Positions 17,049 to 25,172 are shown, counted from the first letter of the stretch. The stretch is DNA of 40,158 bases from Sporomusa acidovorans (GCF_900101845.1 NZ_FNAM01000047.1:1-40158); one strand, 5' to 3'. The notes: generated from the sequence alone by a model not told the origin. Program-made: numbers and translations.

Positions 17049-17777
17049 TTATCTTCCCACATTCTGGCTAAAATGATACGCTAGTGCTTTGGCGATACTT
17101 TCAGCCAGTTTTTGTTGATAAGCTTCCGTATTAAGCTGGGCAGCCTCTGTTGGGTTGCTGATAAAGCCAGCTTCAATAAGCACACCTGGTATAGTAACAG
17201 TTTTCAATAGTATAATGTCAGAATCCTGCTTGGCCTGGCGCTTATTTCCAGAAGGAAAATTTCTTAAAGCTTGCTGCGCGATTTCGGCAAGCTGCCTGTT
17301 CTCTTCTAATTTGGGATTGTAAAATACCTGCGCTCCTGACCAATTTGCGCCTTTAATGGCATTACAATGAATGCTGAGATAAAGGTTTGCCCCAGACGCG
17401 TCAATGATTTCAGCCCGTTTTAGCAGGTCATTGCGTTTACCGCCTTTGCCTTTAGTATAATAATCGATATCACCCTCGCGGGTAAATACCGTTTTTGCCC
17501 CGTTGTCAGCCAGGATACTGGCCAGCTTGGCGGCAATCGCCAAATTTATATTTTTTTCAACAAGGCCGTTCCCTTTAGCACCGTCGTCAATACCGCCATG
17601 TCCGGCGTCAATAGCAATTGTTTTGCCGTTAAGTACGGTTAAATCAACATTGTCAAGATCCACCATAACCAAATACCGCAGTGTCAGAAGATTTAATACC
17701 ACTACCGCGATACTAAAAAGAAGCGCACTCAATACTCTTTTACGCCTGATCGCCAGTACCCGCATCCTTACCCCCAC
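17049..17777 (-). CDS. cwlD: N-acetylmuramoyl-L-alanine amidase, CwlD-like (Amidase_3)
   Basis: A membrane-anchored zinc amidase that cuts the amide bond between muramic acid and the peptide stem. A positively charged N-terminus (RRKR) is followed by one hydrophobic segment at about 14-36. The Amidase_3 domain then shows IDAGHGG (H60), E74 in GLVEKNINL, H137 in LSIHCNA as zinc ligands, and the catalytic glutamate E202 in VLIEAGFISNP. In spore formers CwlD makes cortex muramic lactam; that role is likely only if this organism sporulates. The start could be the GTG at 17777 or the ATG four codons later. It is the first gene before amrB-amrA-amrS and diverges from the GT51 gene. Confidence 0.88.
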   Translation of the reverse strand: MGVRMRVLAIRRKRVLSALLFSIAVVVLNLLTLRYLVMVDLDNVDLTVLNGKTIAIDAGHGGIDDGAKGNGLVEKNINLAIAAKLASILADNGAKTVFTREGDIDYYTKGKGGKRNDLLKRAEIIDASGANLYLSIHCNAIKGANWSGAQVFYNPKLEENRQLAEIAQQALRNFPSGNKRQAKQDSDIILLKTVTIPGVLIEAGFISNPTEAAQLNTEAYQQKLAESIAKALAYHFSQNVGR

Positions 17778-17824
17778 TTTCTTCCCCCGGAGTGCTCAAT
17801 TGCTATTTACACTGTATTCTCTAT

Positions 17825-17853
17825 TTGCCAATTAAATGCTAAAATAATATAGA
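17825..17853 (+). promoter_or_regulatory. Promoter of the GT51 glycosyltransferase gene
   Basis: TTGCCA (17825-17830) and TATAGA (17848-17853) are 17 bases apart and about 33 bases before the chosen start codon. On the opposite strand TTGGCA (17826-17831) could be a -35 box toward cwlD, but I see no convincing matching -10, so a divergent overlapping promoter is only a possibility. Confidence 0.6.
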
Positions 17854-17886
17854 AAGAAAGTTAGAAAGCTTTTCGAGGTGATCGGC

Positions 17887-18678
17887 GTGAAACCGCGTGT
17901 TCGAATAGGCCGTCTCCTGGCCCTCCTGATTTTGCTATTTTCCCTTACTTTTCTTTGGGCAGGCGGAGATTCTCTCCTGCGCTCCTCACTGGCTAAAGTC
18001 AATCCGCTGCCGACCGGTGCGGTTACCGATACCATGTCAGGCATCTCCGGCCTTTGGGGGCGAATCCACAGGATATTTTTTTTGAAAAGTGCCGTTGATG
18101 CCAAATTGGATAAAAAAAGTTATGTTCGTCTTGCCGATACTCCCCTCGCATTGCAGCAGGCAATTATCGCTGTCGAAGATAATCGTTTTTATCAGCACAT
18201 GGGATTTGATATTGAAGGGATTTTGCGGGCTACGCTTGTCAATGTGCAAACAGGCTCTTACGTGGAAGGCGGCAGTACCATTACCCAGCAATTGGTCAAA
18301 AATTTGTTTCTCTCTCAGGACCGTACACTTGTCCGGAAAATCGAAGAATTTATTTTGGCTGTTGATATTGAGCTGCGCTATTCGAAAGAAGAAATTTTGG
18401 AAATGTATCTGAATACCATTTATTTTGGTTCGGGGGCGACAGGGATCGGCGAGGCCTCCACCATTTATTTTGGCAAACCGCCTTTCCATCTTAATCTCGC
18501 TGAATGCGCCATGTTAGCCGGCTTGCCAAACGCACCGTCGCTAACCTCGCCCTATGTAAACTTTAACGCCGCCAAACAGCGACAGGCAATCGTACTTGCG
18601 GCCATGTCACGTTATAATTATATCGGCCCGTCCCAGGCACAGGAGGCAAAATTAACACCCATTTTACTGGCTAAATAA
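17887..18678 (+). CDS. Monofunctional peptidoglycan glycosyltransferase (GT51)
   Basis: Polymerises lipid II into glycan strands on the outer face of the cytoplasmic membrane. An N-terminal transmembrane helix (about 9-25) is followed by the complete GT51 domain: EDNRFYQHMG with the catalytic glutamate E97, GGSTITQQLVKN at 128-139, the RKIEEFILA segment with the second glutamate, and YLNTIYFG. The protein stops at 263 residues with no transpeptidase domain, like MtgA or staphylococcal SgtB rather than a full class A PBP. I choose the GTG at 17887, six bases after GAGGTG; a GTG three codons earlier overlaps that site. It is the only plus-strand gene here, with its own promoter and terminator. 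Confidence 0.93.
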   Translation: MKPRVRIGRLLALLILLFSLTFLWAGGDSLLRSSLAKVNPLPTGAVTDTMSGISGLWGRIHRIFFLKSAVDAKLDKKSYVRLADTPLALQQAIIAVEDNRFYQHMGFDIEGILRATLVNVQTGSYVEGGSTITQQLVKNLFLSQDRTLVRKIEEFILAVDIELRYSKEEILEMYLNTIYFGSGATGIGEASTIYFGKPPFHLNLAECAMLAGLPNAPSLTSPYVNFNAAKQRQAIVLAAMSRYNYIGPSQAQEAKLTPILLAK

Positions 18679-18681
18679 GCC

Positions 18682-18718
18682 AAAAATCCGGCTAACCCTT
18701 GGCCGGATTTTTATTTTT
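18682..18718. terminator. Bidirectional intrinsic terminator between the GT51 gene and the thioesterase gene
   Basis: AAAAATCCGGC (18682-18692) pairs perfectly with GCCGGATTTTT (18702-18712) around a 9-base loop. The plus strand continues TTATTTTT. On the minus strand the same stem ends in a five-T run. It separates two convergent genes and should serve both. Confidence 0.9.
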
Positions 18719-19112
18719 ACCACTTTTCATTTTTCCGGTAGGCCGTTCCCTGGTAAGTTGCCACCACATTGTTGTTATCATCCGTGATAGTAACAAGATA
18801 ATTTCCTAATTTATAACTTAATGATATCTCTTTGGCCTCAGCAAACAGTATACCCTGATTCACCGCCTGAGCATAAACAATGCTGGCATTAATTCCTATC
18901 GCTACTCTGTCCTCGCTGTTAGCGGCTAATGCAAACGCATAATCAGCCAGGGTAAAGATGGCCCCGCCATGTACGATATGGGCACCATTCAAATGATGGT
19001 CTTTGATCACCATTTTTACTTTGGCATAGCCCTTGTCGGCTTCAATTAATTCAATGCCTACATATTTTGCAAACAAATCTCCGCTGGCAATAGCCTGTTT
19101 TACTCGTTCCAT
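18717..19112 (-). CDS. PaaI-family hotdog-fold thioesterase
   Basis: A small cytoplasmic acyl-CoA thioesterase of the 4HBT/PaaI type. The 131 residues hold the characteristic HGGAIFTLADYAFALAAN: HGG at 48-50 binds the thioester and D57 is the likely catalytic acid. An asparagine in LNGAHIVHGG precedes it. The C-terminal strands include YAQAVNQGILFAEA and VATYQGTAYRKN. The substrate cannot be told from sequence; the PaaI group mostly acts on aryl-CoAs, but neighbours give no hint. The start is ATG, eight bases after AGGGGGA; one in-frame TTG lies directly before it. It appears monocistronic. Confidence 0.88.
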   Translation of the reverse strand: MERVKQAIASGDLFAKYVGIELIEADKGYAKVKMVIKDHHLNGAHIVHGGAIFTLADYAFALAANSEDRVAIGINASIVYAQAVNQGILFAEAKEISLSYKLGNYLVTITDDNNNVVATYQGTAYRKNEKW

Positions 19113-19282
19113 CAAATAAATCCCCCTTAGTATTTTCCTTACTGTATGCCGAACTGCTGATCCTTTTCACTCCTTATTCATTACTATCTTTAAAAAGAGT
19201 CATTCTAGCTACAGGGTGATGTTTCCTCTACAGGCCTGCCAAAATGAGACTAGTTATCGCCGCTGCTCAAAAAATATTCTCA

Positions 19283-19322
19283 GGTAAATAAAAATCCCTG
19301 CAAACACAGAGTTTGCAGGGAT
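19283..19322 (-). terminator. Intrinsic terminator of rplM-rpsI
   Basis: A perfect 12-base stem, ATCCCTGCAAAC (19294-19305) with GTTTGCAGGGAT (19311-19322), closes on a 5-base loop. On the minus strand it is followed by TTTTATTTA. It lies 15 bases after the rpsI stop codon. The stretch from here to the thioesterase start (19116-19282) holds no gene I can support. Confidence 0.92.
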
Positions 19323-19336
19323 AAGCTTTGCCAATA

Positions 19337-19729
19337 TTAACGCTTGGAGAACTGAGACGCTTTGCGCGCTTTTTTAAGGCCGTATTTACGACGCTCTTTT
19401 TCGCGCGGGTCACGAGTTAAGAGACCGGCTTTTTTCAGCGGCAGACGGAATTCACCGTCAACTTTTAACAGTGCACGGGCGATACCGTGACGAACTGCGC
19501 CGGCTTGGCCGGATACACCGCCTCCCTCAACCTTTGCTAATACATCATATTTGCCAACCGTGTCGGTGATGTTGAGCGGTTGAGTAACAATAAGCTCAAG
19601 CGTTTTTAAACCAAAATATTCGTCTAGCGGACGACTGTTTACGATGATTTTGCCTTCACCCGGAACCAGACGAACTCTGGCAACCGAGGTTTTTCTGCGA
19701 CCTGTGCCGTAGTAAGTAACCAATGCCAT
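19337..19729 (-). CDS. rpsI: 30S ribosomal protein S9
   Basis: A small-subunit head protein whose C-terminal tail reaches the P-site tRNA. The 130 residues match the family length. They contain the N-terminal YYGTGRRKTSVARV block, GGGVSGQAGAVRHGIARALL in the core, and the basic tail ending SQFSKR, whose last arginine contacts tRNA in the family. It lies 23 bases after rplM, the usual pairing, and is followed by a strong terminator. Confidence 0.98.
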   Translation of the reverse strand: MALVTYYGTGRRKTSVARVRLVPGEGKIIVNSRPLDEYFGLKTLELIVTQPLNITDTVGKYDVLAKVEGGGVSGQAGAVRHGIARALLKVDGEFRLPLKKAGLLTRDPREKERRKYGLKKARKASQFSKR

Positions 19730-19752
19730 TTATATGTTCCTCCTTTCCGGTA

Positions 19753-20190
19753 TTACCTAATATTGAGTTCCAGCACTTCCGGCTTTTGCGCGGCGTGTGG
19801 ATGGTTAGGGCCAGCATAAACATTCAGTTTACGAAACATTTGACGGCCAATGCTGTTCTTGGGAAGCATTCCTTTAACAGCCATTTCGATGACCCGTTCC
19901 GGTTTGCTTGCCAGCATTTTCCCGGCAGTTGTAAAGGTAGTGCCACCCGGATAACCGGAGTGATGGAAATACGTTTTTTGTTCTAATTTTTTACCAGTCA
20001 ATACAATTTTATCAGCGTTAACCACAATGACATGGTCGCCGGTATCAACATGGGGAGTAAAGGTTGGTTTATTTTTGCCGCGAAGAACTTTCGCGACTTC
20101 AACGGCCAAGCGACCAAGGGTTTGACCCTCAGCATCGACAACATACCACTTGCGCTCGATGTTGGCCGGGTTTGCCATAAAAGTTTTCAT
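19753..20190 (-). CDS. rplM: 50S ribosomal protein L13
   Basis: An early-assembling large-subunit protein. The 145 residues show the family blocks RKWYVVDAEGQTLGRLA, HVDTGDHVIVVNADKI and YAGPNHPHAAQKPE. The start ATG is seven bases after AGGAGG. It heads a two-gene unit with rpsI. A clear promoter lies about 110 bases upstream (20302-20330), so expression does not depend on the ecf-truA genes above it. The leader between promoter and start could carry an autogenous control structure, but I could not recognise a known one. Confidence 0.98.
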   Translation of the reverse strand: MKTFMANPANIERKWYVVDAEGQTLGRLAVEVAKVLRGKNKPTFTPHVDTGDHVIVVNADKIVLTGKKLEQKTYFHHSGYPGGTTFTTAGKMLASKPERVIEMAVKGMLPKNSIGRQMFRKLNVYAGPNHPHAAQKPEVLELNIR

Positions 20191-20301
20191 TGTCTATCCT
20201 CCTCATAAAAGCTAAAGGACTCTGCTATTGAAAGACAAGCTATGATAATTAACCTTGAATTCCGGGGCTAATGGAAGTCATGGCAAAAATCTCATAAAGC
20301 T

Positions 20302-20330
20302 ATTGTAATAAATTAGTTACCTGATGTCAA
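20302..20330 (-). promoter_or_regulatory. rplM-rpsI promoter, sigma-A type
   Basis: On the minus strand a perfect -35 TTGACA (20325-20330) and -10 TACAAT (20302-20307) are 17 bases apart. The transcript would have a leader of about 105 bases before the rplM start. In that leader AGCTTTATGAG near the start recurs as AGCTTTTATGAG at the ribosome-binding site. Confidence 0.85.
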
Positions 20331-20434
20331 GCGTTAAGCCTTGCCACCAAAAAATATTTTGGACAAAGTTTGCCTGTTCCCGTGTTTTTTACTATTTCAT
20401 AAAGAGTTCAGGCAGGGTGTTAGTAAAGCGTCAG

Positions 20435-21172
20435 TCAATATTTAACTTCAACTAAATATAAGCCATGCGGCGGGGCTGTTACGCCGGCCGCCCGGCGATC
20501 ACGGCCCTGCAGCACAGCGTCAAAGCCAGCCGGGGTCATGCGGCGCCGCCCAACCTCGACCAGCGTCCCCACCAAATTGCGTACCATATGATACAAAAAG
20601 CCGGTGCCCCAGAATTCAAATTCAATTATTGAATCATCCGCCGCCCGGCAATCTGCCGTCATAATCGTACGGACTGGACTGATCGGCGCCCCGCCGGTAG
20701 CCCGAAAAGCGGAAAAATCGTGCGTGCCGACGATGGCCTGCAGCGCAGCTTGCATAAGCGCTATGTCAAGCGGCCGGGTAAAATGCCAGGCATACTTAAG
20801 TTCAAACGGATTAGCTAGGCGCGAATTGACGATCCGGTAACGATAAATCTTGCTTTGTGCCGAATAGCGGGCATGAAATTCTACGGATTCTTCTGCCGCG
20901 TGGGTAATAACAATGTCATGCGGCAATACGCTTTTAGCGGCTAAGGGAATGCGCTCAGTCGGTACCGTCCCGGTAGTGAAGAAGCTGACAACCTGACCGT
21001 AGGCATGCACGCCGGCATCGGTGCGGCCAGCGCCGCAAACAGTAAGCGGATGCCCAAAGATTTTCGGCAGCTGTTCTTCCAGCACTTGCTGAATCGTTAT
21101 GGCATTGGTTTGCCGCTGAAAGCCGTGGTAGGCTGTGCCGTCATAAGCAAGGTTCAGTTTTATGTTTCTCAT
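20435..21172 (-). CDS. truA: tRNA pseudouridine synthase A
   Basis: Isomerises uridines 38-40 in the anticodon stem-loop of many tRNAs. The 245-residue length is normal. The catalytic aspartate is D52 in GAGRTDAGVHAYGQV; other family blocks are YDGTAYHGFQRQ at 10-21, FHARYSA, FSAFRATGG and FLYHMVRNLVGTL. The start ATG overlaps the end of ecfT by 4 bases, the usual Firmicute arrangement ecfA1-ecfA2-ecfT-truA. It lies about 105 bases before the rplM promoter, with no strong intrinsic terminator between. Confidence 0.97.
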   Translation of the reverse strand: MRNIKLNLAYDGTAYHGFQRQTNAITIQQVLEEQLPKIFGHPLTVCGAGRTDAGVHAYGQVVSFFTTGTVPTERIPLAAKSVLPHDIVITHAAEESVEFHARYSAQSKIYRYRIVNSRLANPFELKYAWHFTRPLDIALMQAALQAIVGTHDFSAFRATGGAPISPVRTIMTADCRAADDSIIEFEFWGTGFLYHMVRNLVGTLVEVGRRRMTPAGFDAVLQGRDRRAAGVTAPPHGLYLVEVKY

Positions 21173-21978
21173 GCTGCAAGCTTAAAAACTTTGATGGTAA
21201 CCAGGATAGCAATTAATGCCACCAGGATAACAGCGGCAATGATATCCGGTGTGCCCATCTGCAGTTCTTTCATTCTGGTGCGATTTTGACCGCCACGGTA
21301 ACATCTGGCCTCCATTGCCACGGCTAATTCATCTGCCCGGCGAAATGCACTGATAAAAAGCGGCACTAATAACGGCACCATATTCTTCGCCCGTTTCAGG
21401 ATATTGCCGGAAACAAAATCCGCGCCCCGGGCCATTTGCGCTTTCATGATTCGGTCGGCTTCCTCCAACAGTGTTGGAATAAATCTCAGCGCAATCGTCA
21501 TCATCATTGCCAGTTCGTGAGCCGGCACCCCTATGCGTTTAAACGGGTTTAGCAGTTTCTCTATACCGTCAGTCAGGGCGATTGGTGAAGTGGTAAACGT
21601 TAGGAGCGAAGATACGGCAATTAAGAGTACTAAACGAAGTGACATAAGGGTGCCCATATGAATCCCTTCGCTGGTGGCTAGCAGTGGTCCCACAGTAAAT
21701 ACAACTGAGCCCGGAGTGCTAAAAACATGGATGGCCAAGGTCAGAAGAATGATGATCCACAACGGTTTTATTGATTTTACCACCATGCGCGCCGGGATTT
21801 TCGATAAGCCTACTGCCATAGCGGCAAAAGCGATCAGAATCGCATAGGCCAGGTAATCCTCCGCTAAAAATATCGTGCTGATATAAGTAATAACACCTAA
21901 AATCTTAGTACGGGGATCGAGAAGATGAATAGGCGATTTTCCGGGAAAATATTGGCCCAACGTAATGTCATTGAGCAT
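21169..21978 (-). CDS. ecfT: Energy-coupling factor transporter transmembrane protein EcfT
   Basis: The scaffold membrane subunit of an ECF-type vitamin or metal importer; it couples two ATPases to interchangeable S components. The 269 residues contain about five hydrophobic helices (for example around 27-60, 70-85, 100-125 and 245-265). The cytoplasmic coupling helices carry the two Ala-Arg-Gly type signatures MARGADF and MEARCYRGG. Its ends overlap ecfA2 by 11 bases and truA by 4 bases. No S-component gene is adjacent, which fits a group II (shared) ECF module; the substrate cannot be assigned. Confidence 0.95.
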   Translation of the reverse strand: MLNDITLGQYFPGKSPIHLLDPRTKILGVITYISTIFLAEDYLAYAILIAFAAMAVGLSKIPARMVVKSIKPLWIIILLTLAIHVFSTPGSVVFTVGPLLATSEGIHMGTLMSLRLVLLIAVSSLLTFTTSPIALTDGIEKLLNPFKRIGVPAHELAMMMTIALRFIPTLLEEADRIMKAQMARGADFVSGNILKRAKNMVPLLVPLFISAFRRADELAVAMEARCYRGGQNRTRMKELQMGTPDIIAAVILVALIAILVTIKVFKLAA

Positions 21979-22837
21979 GGCTTCTCCCCCTGACAGCTTT
22001 AAAGATTTCTGCAGCCGCGTCCTCGGCGGTCATAGCATTGTTGCTAATAGGTAATCCTTTGGCCTTTAATTTATCAATAAGTGCAGTAATCGGCGGCACA
22101 TCCACACCGGCCTCCTGCAGTTTTTCCCGGCCACTGCTGAAAATTTCTTTAGGCGGCCCGTCTAAGATAATTTGTCCCTGATTCATGACTAATACACGGC
22201 TGGCAAAACGGGCAATATCCTCCATGTTGTGCGATACCAGGATAACTGTACTCCCCGTTTCCTGATGCAATTTTACGATCTGCCCAAAAATTTCATCACG
22301 GCCGCACGGATCAAGCCCTGCTGCCGGTTCATCCAGAGCCAGATAATCCGGTTCAAGGGCAATCACACCGGCAATGGCGACCCGCCGCATTTGGCCGCCG
22401 CTTAGATTAAATGGCGACCGGTCTTTGAAGGTTTCAAATTCAAGGCCGACAAATTCCATCGCCCGGCGGATACGCTGATCAACTTGTTCTGCCGCTAAGC
22501 CCAGGTTCTTAGGACCAAAGGCAATATCCTGATAAATGGTTTCTTCAAATAACTGGTGCTCAGGATACTGAAAAACCATGCCAACCTGCCGCCTGGCATT
22601 TCTTGCGGCCTGATCTTTCATTTTTAGGTCAATACCGTCAATCGTTACCTTGCCGGACGAAGGGGCGATCAGACCGTTCATATGTTGAACCAATGTAGAT
22701 TTCCCTGAACCGGTATGACCGATAATGCCAACAAATTCTCCTTTGTTGATGGTAATGTTAATATTTTGGATGGCGGTCCGCTGGTAAGGGGTACCAGGCA
22801 TATAGGTATAGGTTACGTTGTCAAAGATTATGGACAT
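21968..22837 (-). CDS. ecfA2: Energy-coupling factor transporter ATPase EcfA2
   Basis: One of the two ABC ATPases of the ECF module. The 289 residues contain Walker A GHTGSGKS (40-47), the Q-loop at MVFQYPEHQLFEET, signature LSGGQMRR, Walker B YLALDEPAAGLDP and the switch histidine in ILVSHNMED. The Q-loop with PEHQLFEET is typical of EcfA2, whereas its partner has PDNQIVAAVVEED. It overlaps ecfA1 by 10 bases and ecfT by 11 bases, so all three should be made in fixed ratio. The C-terminal part (about 240-289) is the usual EcfA dimerisation extension. Confidence 0.95.
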   Translation of the reverse strand: MSIIFDNVTYTYMPGTPYQRTAIQNINITINKGEFVGIIGHTGSGKSTLVQHMNGLIAPSSGKVTIDGIDLKMKDQAARNARRQVGMVFQYPEHQLFEETIYQDIAFGPKNLGLAAEQVDQRIRRAMEFVGLEFETFKDRSPFNLSGGQMRRVAIAGVIALEPDYLALDEPAAGLDPCGRDEIFGQIVKLHQETGSTVILVSHNMEDIARFASRVLVMNQGQIILDGPPKEIFSSGREKLQEAGVDVPPITALIDKLKAKGLPISNNAMTAEDAAAEIFKAVRGRSHAQ

Positions 22838-23673
22838 AACGCCACCACCAATTGTTCATCACTTATGATATTTTTATCCAGCTTAAGCCCCCGTTTCCGT
22901 AAGCAGGCAGCCACCTCAGCAGCAGGCGGAACATCCAGGCCCATCGTTTTTAGTCGCTCGACCTGACTGAAAATTTCAGCCGGAGTCCCCGTGAGGGAAA
23001 TCTGCCCCTGCTCCATGACCACTACCCGGTGGGCGACTACCGCTTCCTCCATGAAGTGGGTAATATAGACAACGGTAATTCCTTCTTTATTCAAACGGCA
23101 TACCGAATCAAGGACTTCCTTGCGGCCACGGGGATCAAGCATGGCCGTCGGCTCATCAAGGACTAGACACTTGGGGCGCATGGCCAGCACGCCCGCTATC
23201 GCCACCCGTTGTTTTTGCCCGCCGGATAATAAGTGAGGACCATGATGCCGGTATTCTTCCATGTTGACAAGCTCCAGAGCTTCCGTAACCCGCCGGGCAA
23301 TCTCCGCCGGAGGAATCCCTAAATTTTCCGGGCCAAAAGCAACGTCTTCCTCGACGACGGCAGCGACAATCTGGTTATCGGGGTTTTGAAAAACCATGCC
23401 AACCTGCTGGCGAATGTCCCAGACCCTTTCCGCATCGGTCGTGTCGATTCCGTTTACCAGACATCTGCCACCTGTAGGCAAAATAAGGGCATTTAAATGC
23501 TTGGCCAGTGTCGATTTGCCGGAACCATTTGTCCCGATAACGGCGACGAATTCTCCCTGATTGACTGTCAAGTTAATATCAGTAAGCGCAACTACCTCCC
23601 GACCTTCATAACCAGGATACGTATGACGCAAATTTTCAATTTTAATTAATTCTCCCATGTTGAGGTTTGGCAC
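22828..23673 (-). CDS. ecfA1: Energy-coupling factor transporter ATPase EcfA1
   Basis: The second ABC ATPase of the ECF module. Walker A is GTNGSGKS (47-54 from this start), the Q-loop region reads MVFQNPDNQIVAAVVEEDVAFGPENLG, the signature is LSGGQKQR, and Walker B is CLVLDEPTAMLDP. The start is uncertain: a GTG ends at 23673 but abuts the Shine-Dalgarno AAGGGG, while an ATG five codons later (23658) is 14 bases from it. It lies 121 bases after rplQ, beyond a hairpin terminator; no clear own promoter is visible, so some readthrough from the ribosomal operon is possible. Confidence 0.95.
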   Translation of the reverse strand: MPNLNMGELIKIENLRHTYPGYEGREVVALTDINLTVNQGEFVAVIGTNGSGKSTLAKHLNALILPTGGRCLVNGIDTTDAERVWDIRQQVGMVFQNPDNQIVAAVVEEDVAFGPENLGIPPAEIARRVTEALELVNMEEYRHHGPHLLSGGQKQRVAIAGVLAMRPKCLVLDEPTAMLDPRGRKEVLDSVCRLNKEGITVVYITHFMEEAVVAHRVVVMEQGQISLTGTPAEIFSQVERLKTMGLDVPPAAEVAACLRKRGLKLDKNIISDEQLVVALCP

Positions 23674-23750
23674 CCCTTTACAAATAATCAGTTAGTCGGC
23701 AATAGCAATTAGCTATGCCCCCCGTGCACTGACACCAGTCAAAACCGCTT

Positions 23751-23790
23751 GTAAGAATAAAGGCGACCCGCCGGGCCGCCTTGTTTTTTA
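23751..23790. terminator. Hairpin terminator after rplQ
   Basis: AAGGCG (23760-23765) pairs with CGCCTT (23777-23782); past one mismatch three more G-C pairs close on the loop GCC. On the minus strand the stem is followed by TATTCTTA, a weak T-tract; on the plus strand it is followed by GTTTTTTA, which is stronger. It marks the end of the alpha operon, perhaps with readthrough into ecfA1. Confidence 0.7.
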
Positions 23791-23794
23791 CTTG

Positions 23795-24133
23795 TTACAC
23801 TAATTCAATAATCGCCATAGGCGCAGCATCGCCCCGACGCGGTCCCAGCTTCATGACCCGGGTATAACCACCTTGACGCTCGGCATATTTCGGAGCCACT
23901 ACGTCAAATAGCTTTTTCACGACTTCTTCGTCGTAGAGGTATGATAACACTTGGCGGCGGGCATGCAAATCACCCCGCTTGGCCAAAGTAATCATTTTCT
24001 CGGCAAGGCCGCTGATTTCTTTCGCCTTAGCTTCCGTTGTTTCAATACGCTCATAGGCAAAGAAGGAGGTCAACATGCTGCGAAACAACGCTTTACGCGC
24101 GCTAGTGTCCCGTCCTAACTTTCTGTAGGCCAC
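23795..24133 (-). CDS. rplQ: 50S ribosomal protein L17
   Basis: Large-subunit protein near the exit-tunnel opening. The 112 residues are the short Firmicute form. They begin MAYRKLGRDTSARKALFRSM and include SFFAYERIETTEAKAKE and the C-terminal YTRVMKLGPRRGDAAPMAIIELV, all family blocks. It sits 15 bases after rpoA, the standard end of the alpha operon, and is followed by a hairpin. Confidence 0.98.
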   Translation of the reverse strand: MAYRKLGRDTSARKALFRSMLTSFFAYERIETTEAKAKEISGLAEKMITLAKRGDLHARRQVLSYLYDEEVVKKLFDVVAPKYAERQGGYTRVMKLGPRRGDAAPMAIIELV

Positions 24134-24148
24134 AACTCTTCCCTCCCT

Positions 24149-25108
24149 TTACTCTTCATGTTCTGCAAGTCCCAGACCCATTTCAATAATTTTTTTCTTA
24201 ACTTCTTCCAGTGACTTTCTGCCTAAGTTACGAACTTTCATCATATCTTCTTCGCTCTTTTGCACGAGTTCTGCCACTGTGTTAATTCCGGCCCGTTTTA
24301 AGCAGTTGTAAGAACGCACTGAGAGATCCAAATCCTCAATGGTCATTTCCATTACTTTGTTTTTACCCTCAGCTGGTTCTTCTGAAACCAAACCCTGATC
24401 CTCATCCTCTTCAGGAGGTTCTCCGGCAATATTTTGAAACACTTTCAGGTGCGACACCATAATGCCAGCAGCTTTGCTGACTGCCTCTTCGGGACGCATA
24501 CTGCCGTCTGTCCATACTTCTAATGTTAGTTTGTCATAGTTGGTTACGTTACCAACACGCGTATCGGTAACATTGTAATTGACGCGAACAATCGGTGAGA
24601 AGATGGAATCAACAGGAATAATCCCGATTACATGGTCGGGTTTTTTATTTTTGTCAGCCGGTACATAGCCTTTGCCTTTTTCAACCATGATTTCCATGCG
24701 GAGCTGACTGCCCGCACCTACTGTCGCTAAGTGGAGTTCAGGGTTCAAAATATCAATATCGGCGTCGGCCTTGATATCGCCTGCAGTGACTTCGCCTTCT
24801 TCAGTCGCTTCAACAAGTAAAACTTTAGGCTCGTCACTATGCATTTTCAGACATAATTCTTTTAAGTTTAGAATAATGTCGGTGACGTCCTCCCGAACAC
24901 CGGGAACAGTAGCAAATTCATGAAGCACACCATCAATTTTTACTGAGGTTACGGCTGCGCCAGGCAAAGAGGATAGGAGCACCCGCCGTAAACTATTGCC
25001 CAACGTAATGCCAAAGCCCCGGTCTAATGGTTCCCATACAAATTTTCCATAGCGGTTGTCTTCGCTTATTTCTACTATTTCGATCTTCGGTTTTTCGATT
25101 TCAATCAT
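24149..25108 (-). CDS. rpoA: DNA-directed RNA polymerase subunit alpha
   Basis: Alpha subunit, which dimerises to start RNA polymerase assembly and contacts activators and UP elements. The 319 residues show the N-terminal domain (FVWEPLDRGFGITLGNSLRRVLLSSLPG in the first 50 residues), an acidic linker around 230-245 (GEPPEEDEDQ), and the C-terminal domain with LDLSVRSYNCLKRAGINTV and VRNLGRKSLEEV, where DNA contacts are expected. It lies 64 bases after rpsD and 15 before rplQ. Confidence 0.99.
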   Translation of the reverse strand: MIEIEKPKIEIVEISEDNRYGKFVWEPLDRGFGITLGNSLRRVLLSSLPGAAVTSVKIDGVLHEFATVPGVREDVTDIILNLKELCLKMHSDEPKVLLVEATEEGEVTAGDIKADADIDILNPELHLATVGAGSQLRMEIMVEKGKGYVPADKNKKPDHVIGIIPVDSIFSPIVRVNYNVTDTRVGNVTNYDKLTLEVWTDGSMRPEEAVSKAAGIMVSHLKVFQNIAGEPPEEDEDQGLVSEEPAEGKNKVMEMTIEDLDLSVRSYNCLKRAGINTVAELVQKSEEDMMKVRNLGRKSLEEVKKKIIEMGLGLAEHEE

Positions 25109-25172
25109 CCGGAAAAACCCTCCTCATTTGGCCAAACTCTTACATTACGCCATCGCCACGGTTGAGGGCAGA

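Noticed and set aside
23674..23750. Own promoter for ecfA1
   Set aside because: TTGACT is present but no -10 box at the right distance; alternatives are equally weak.
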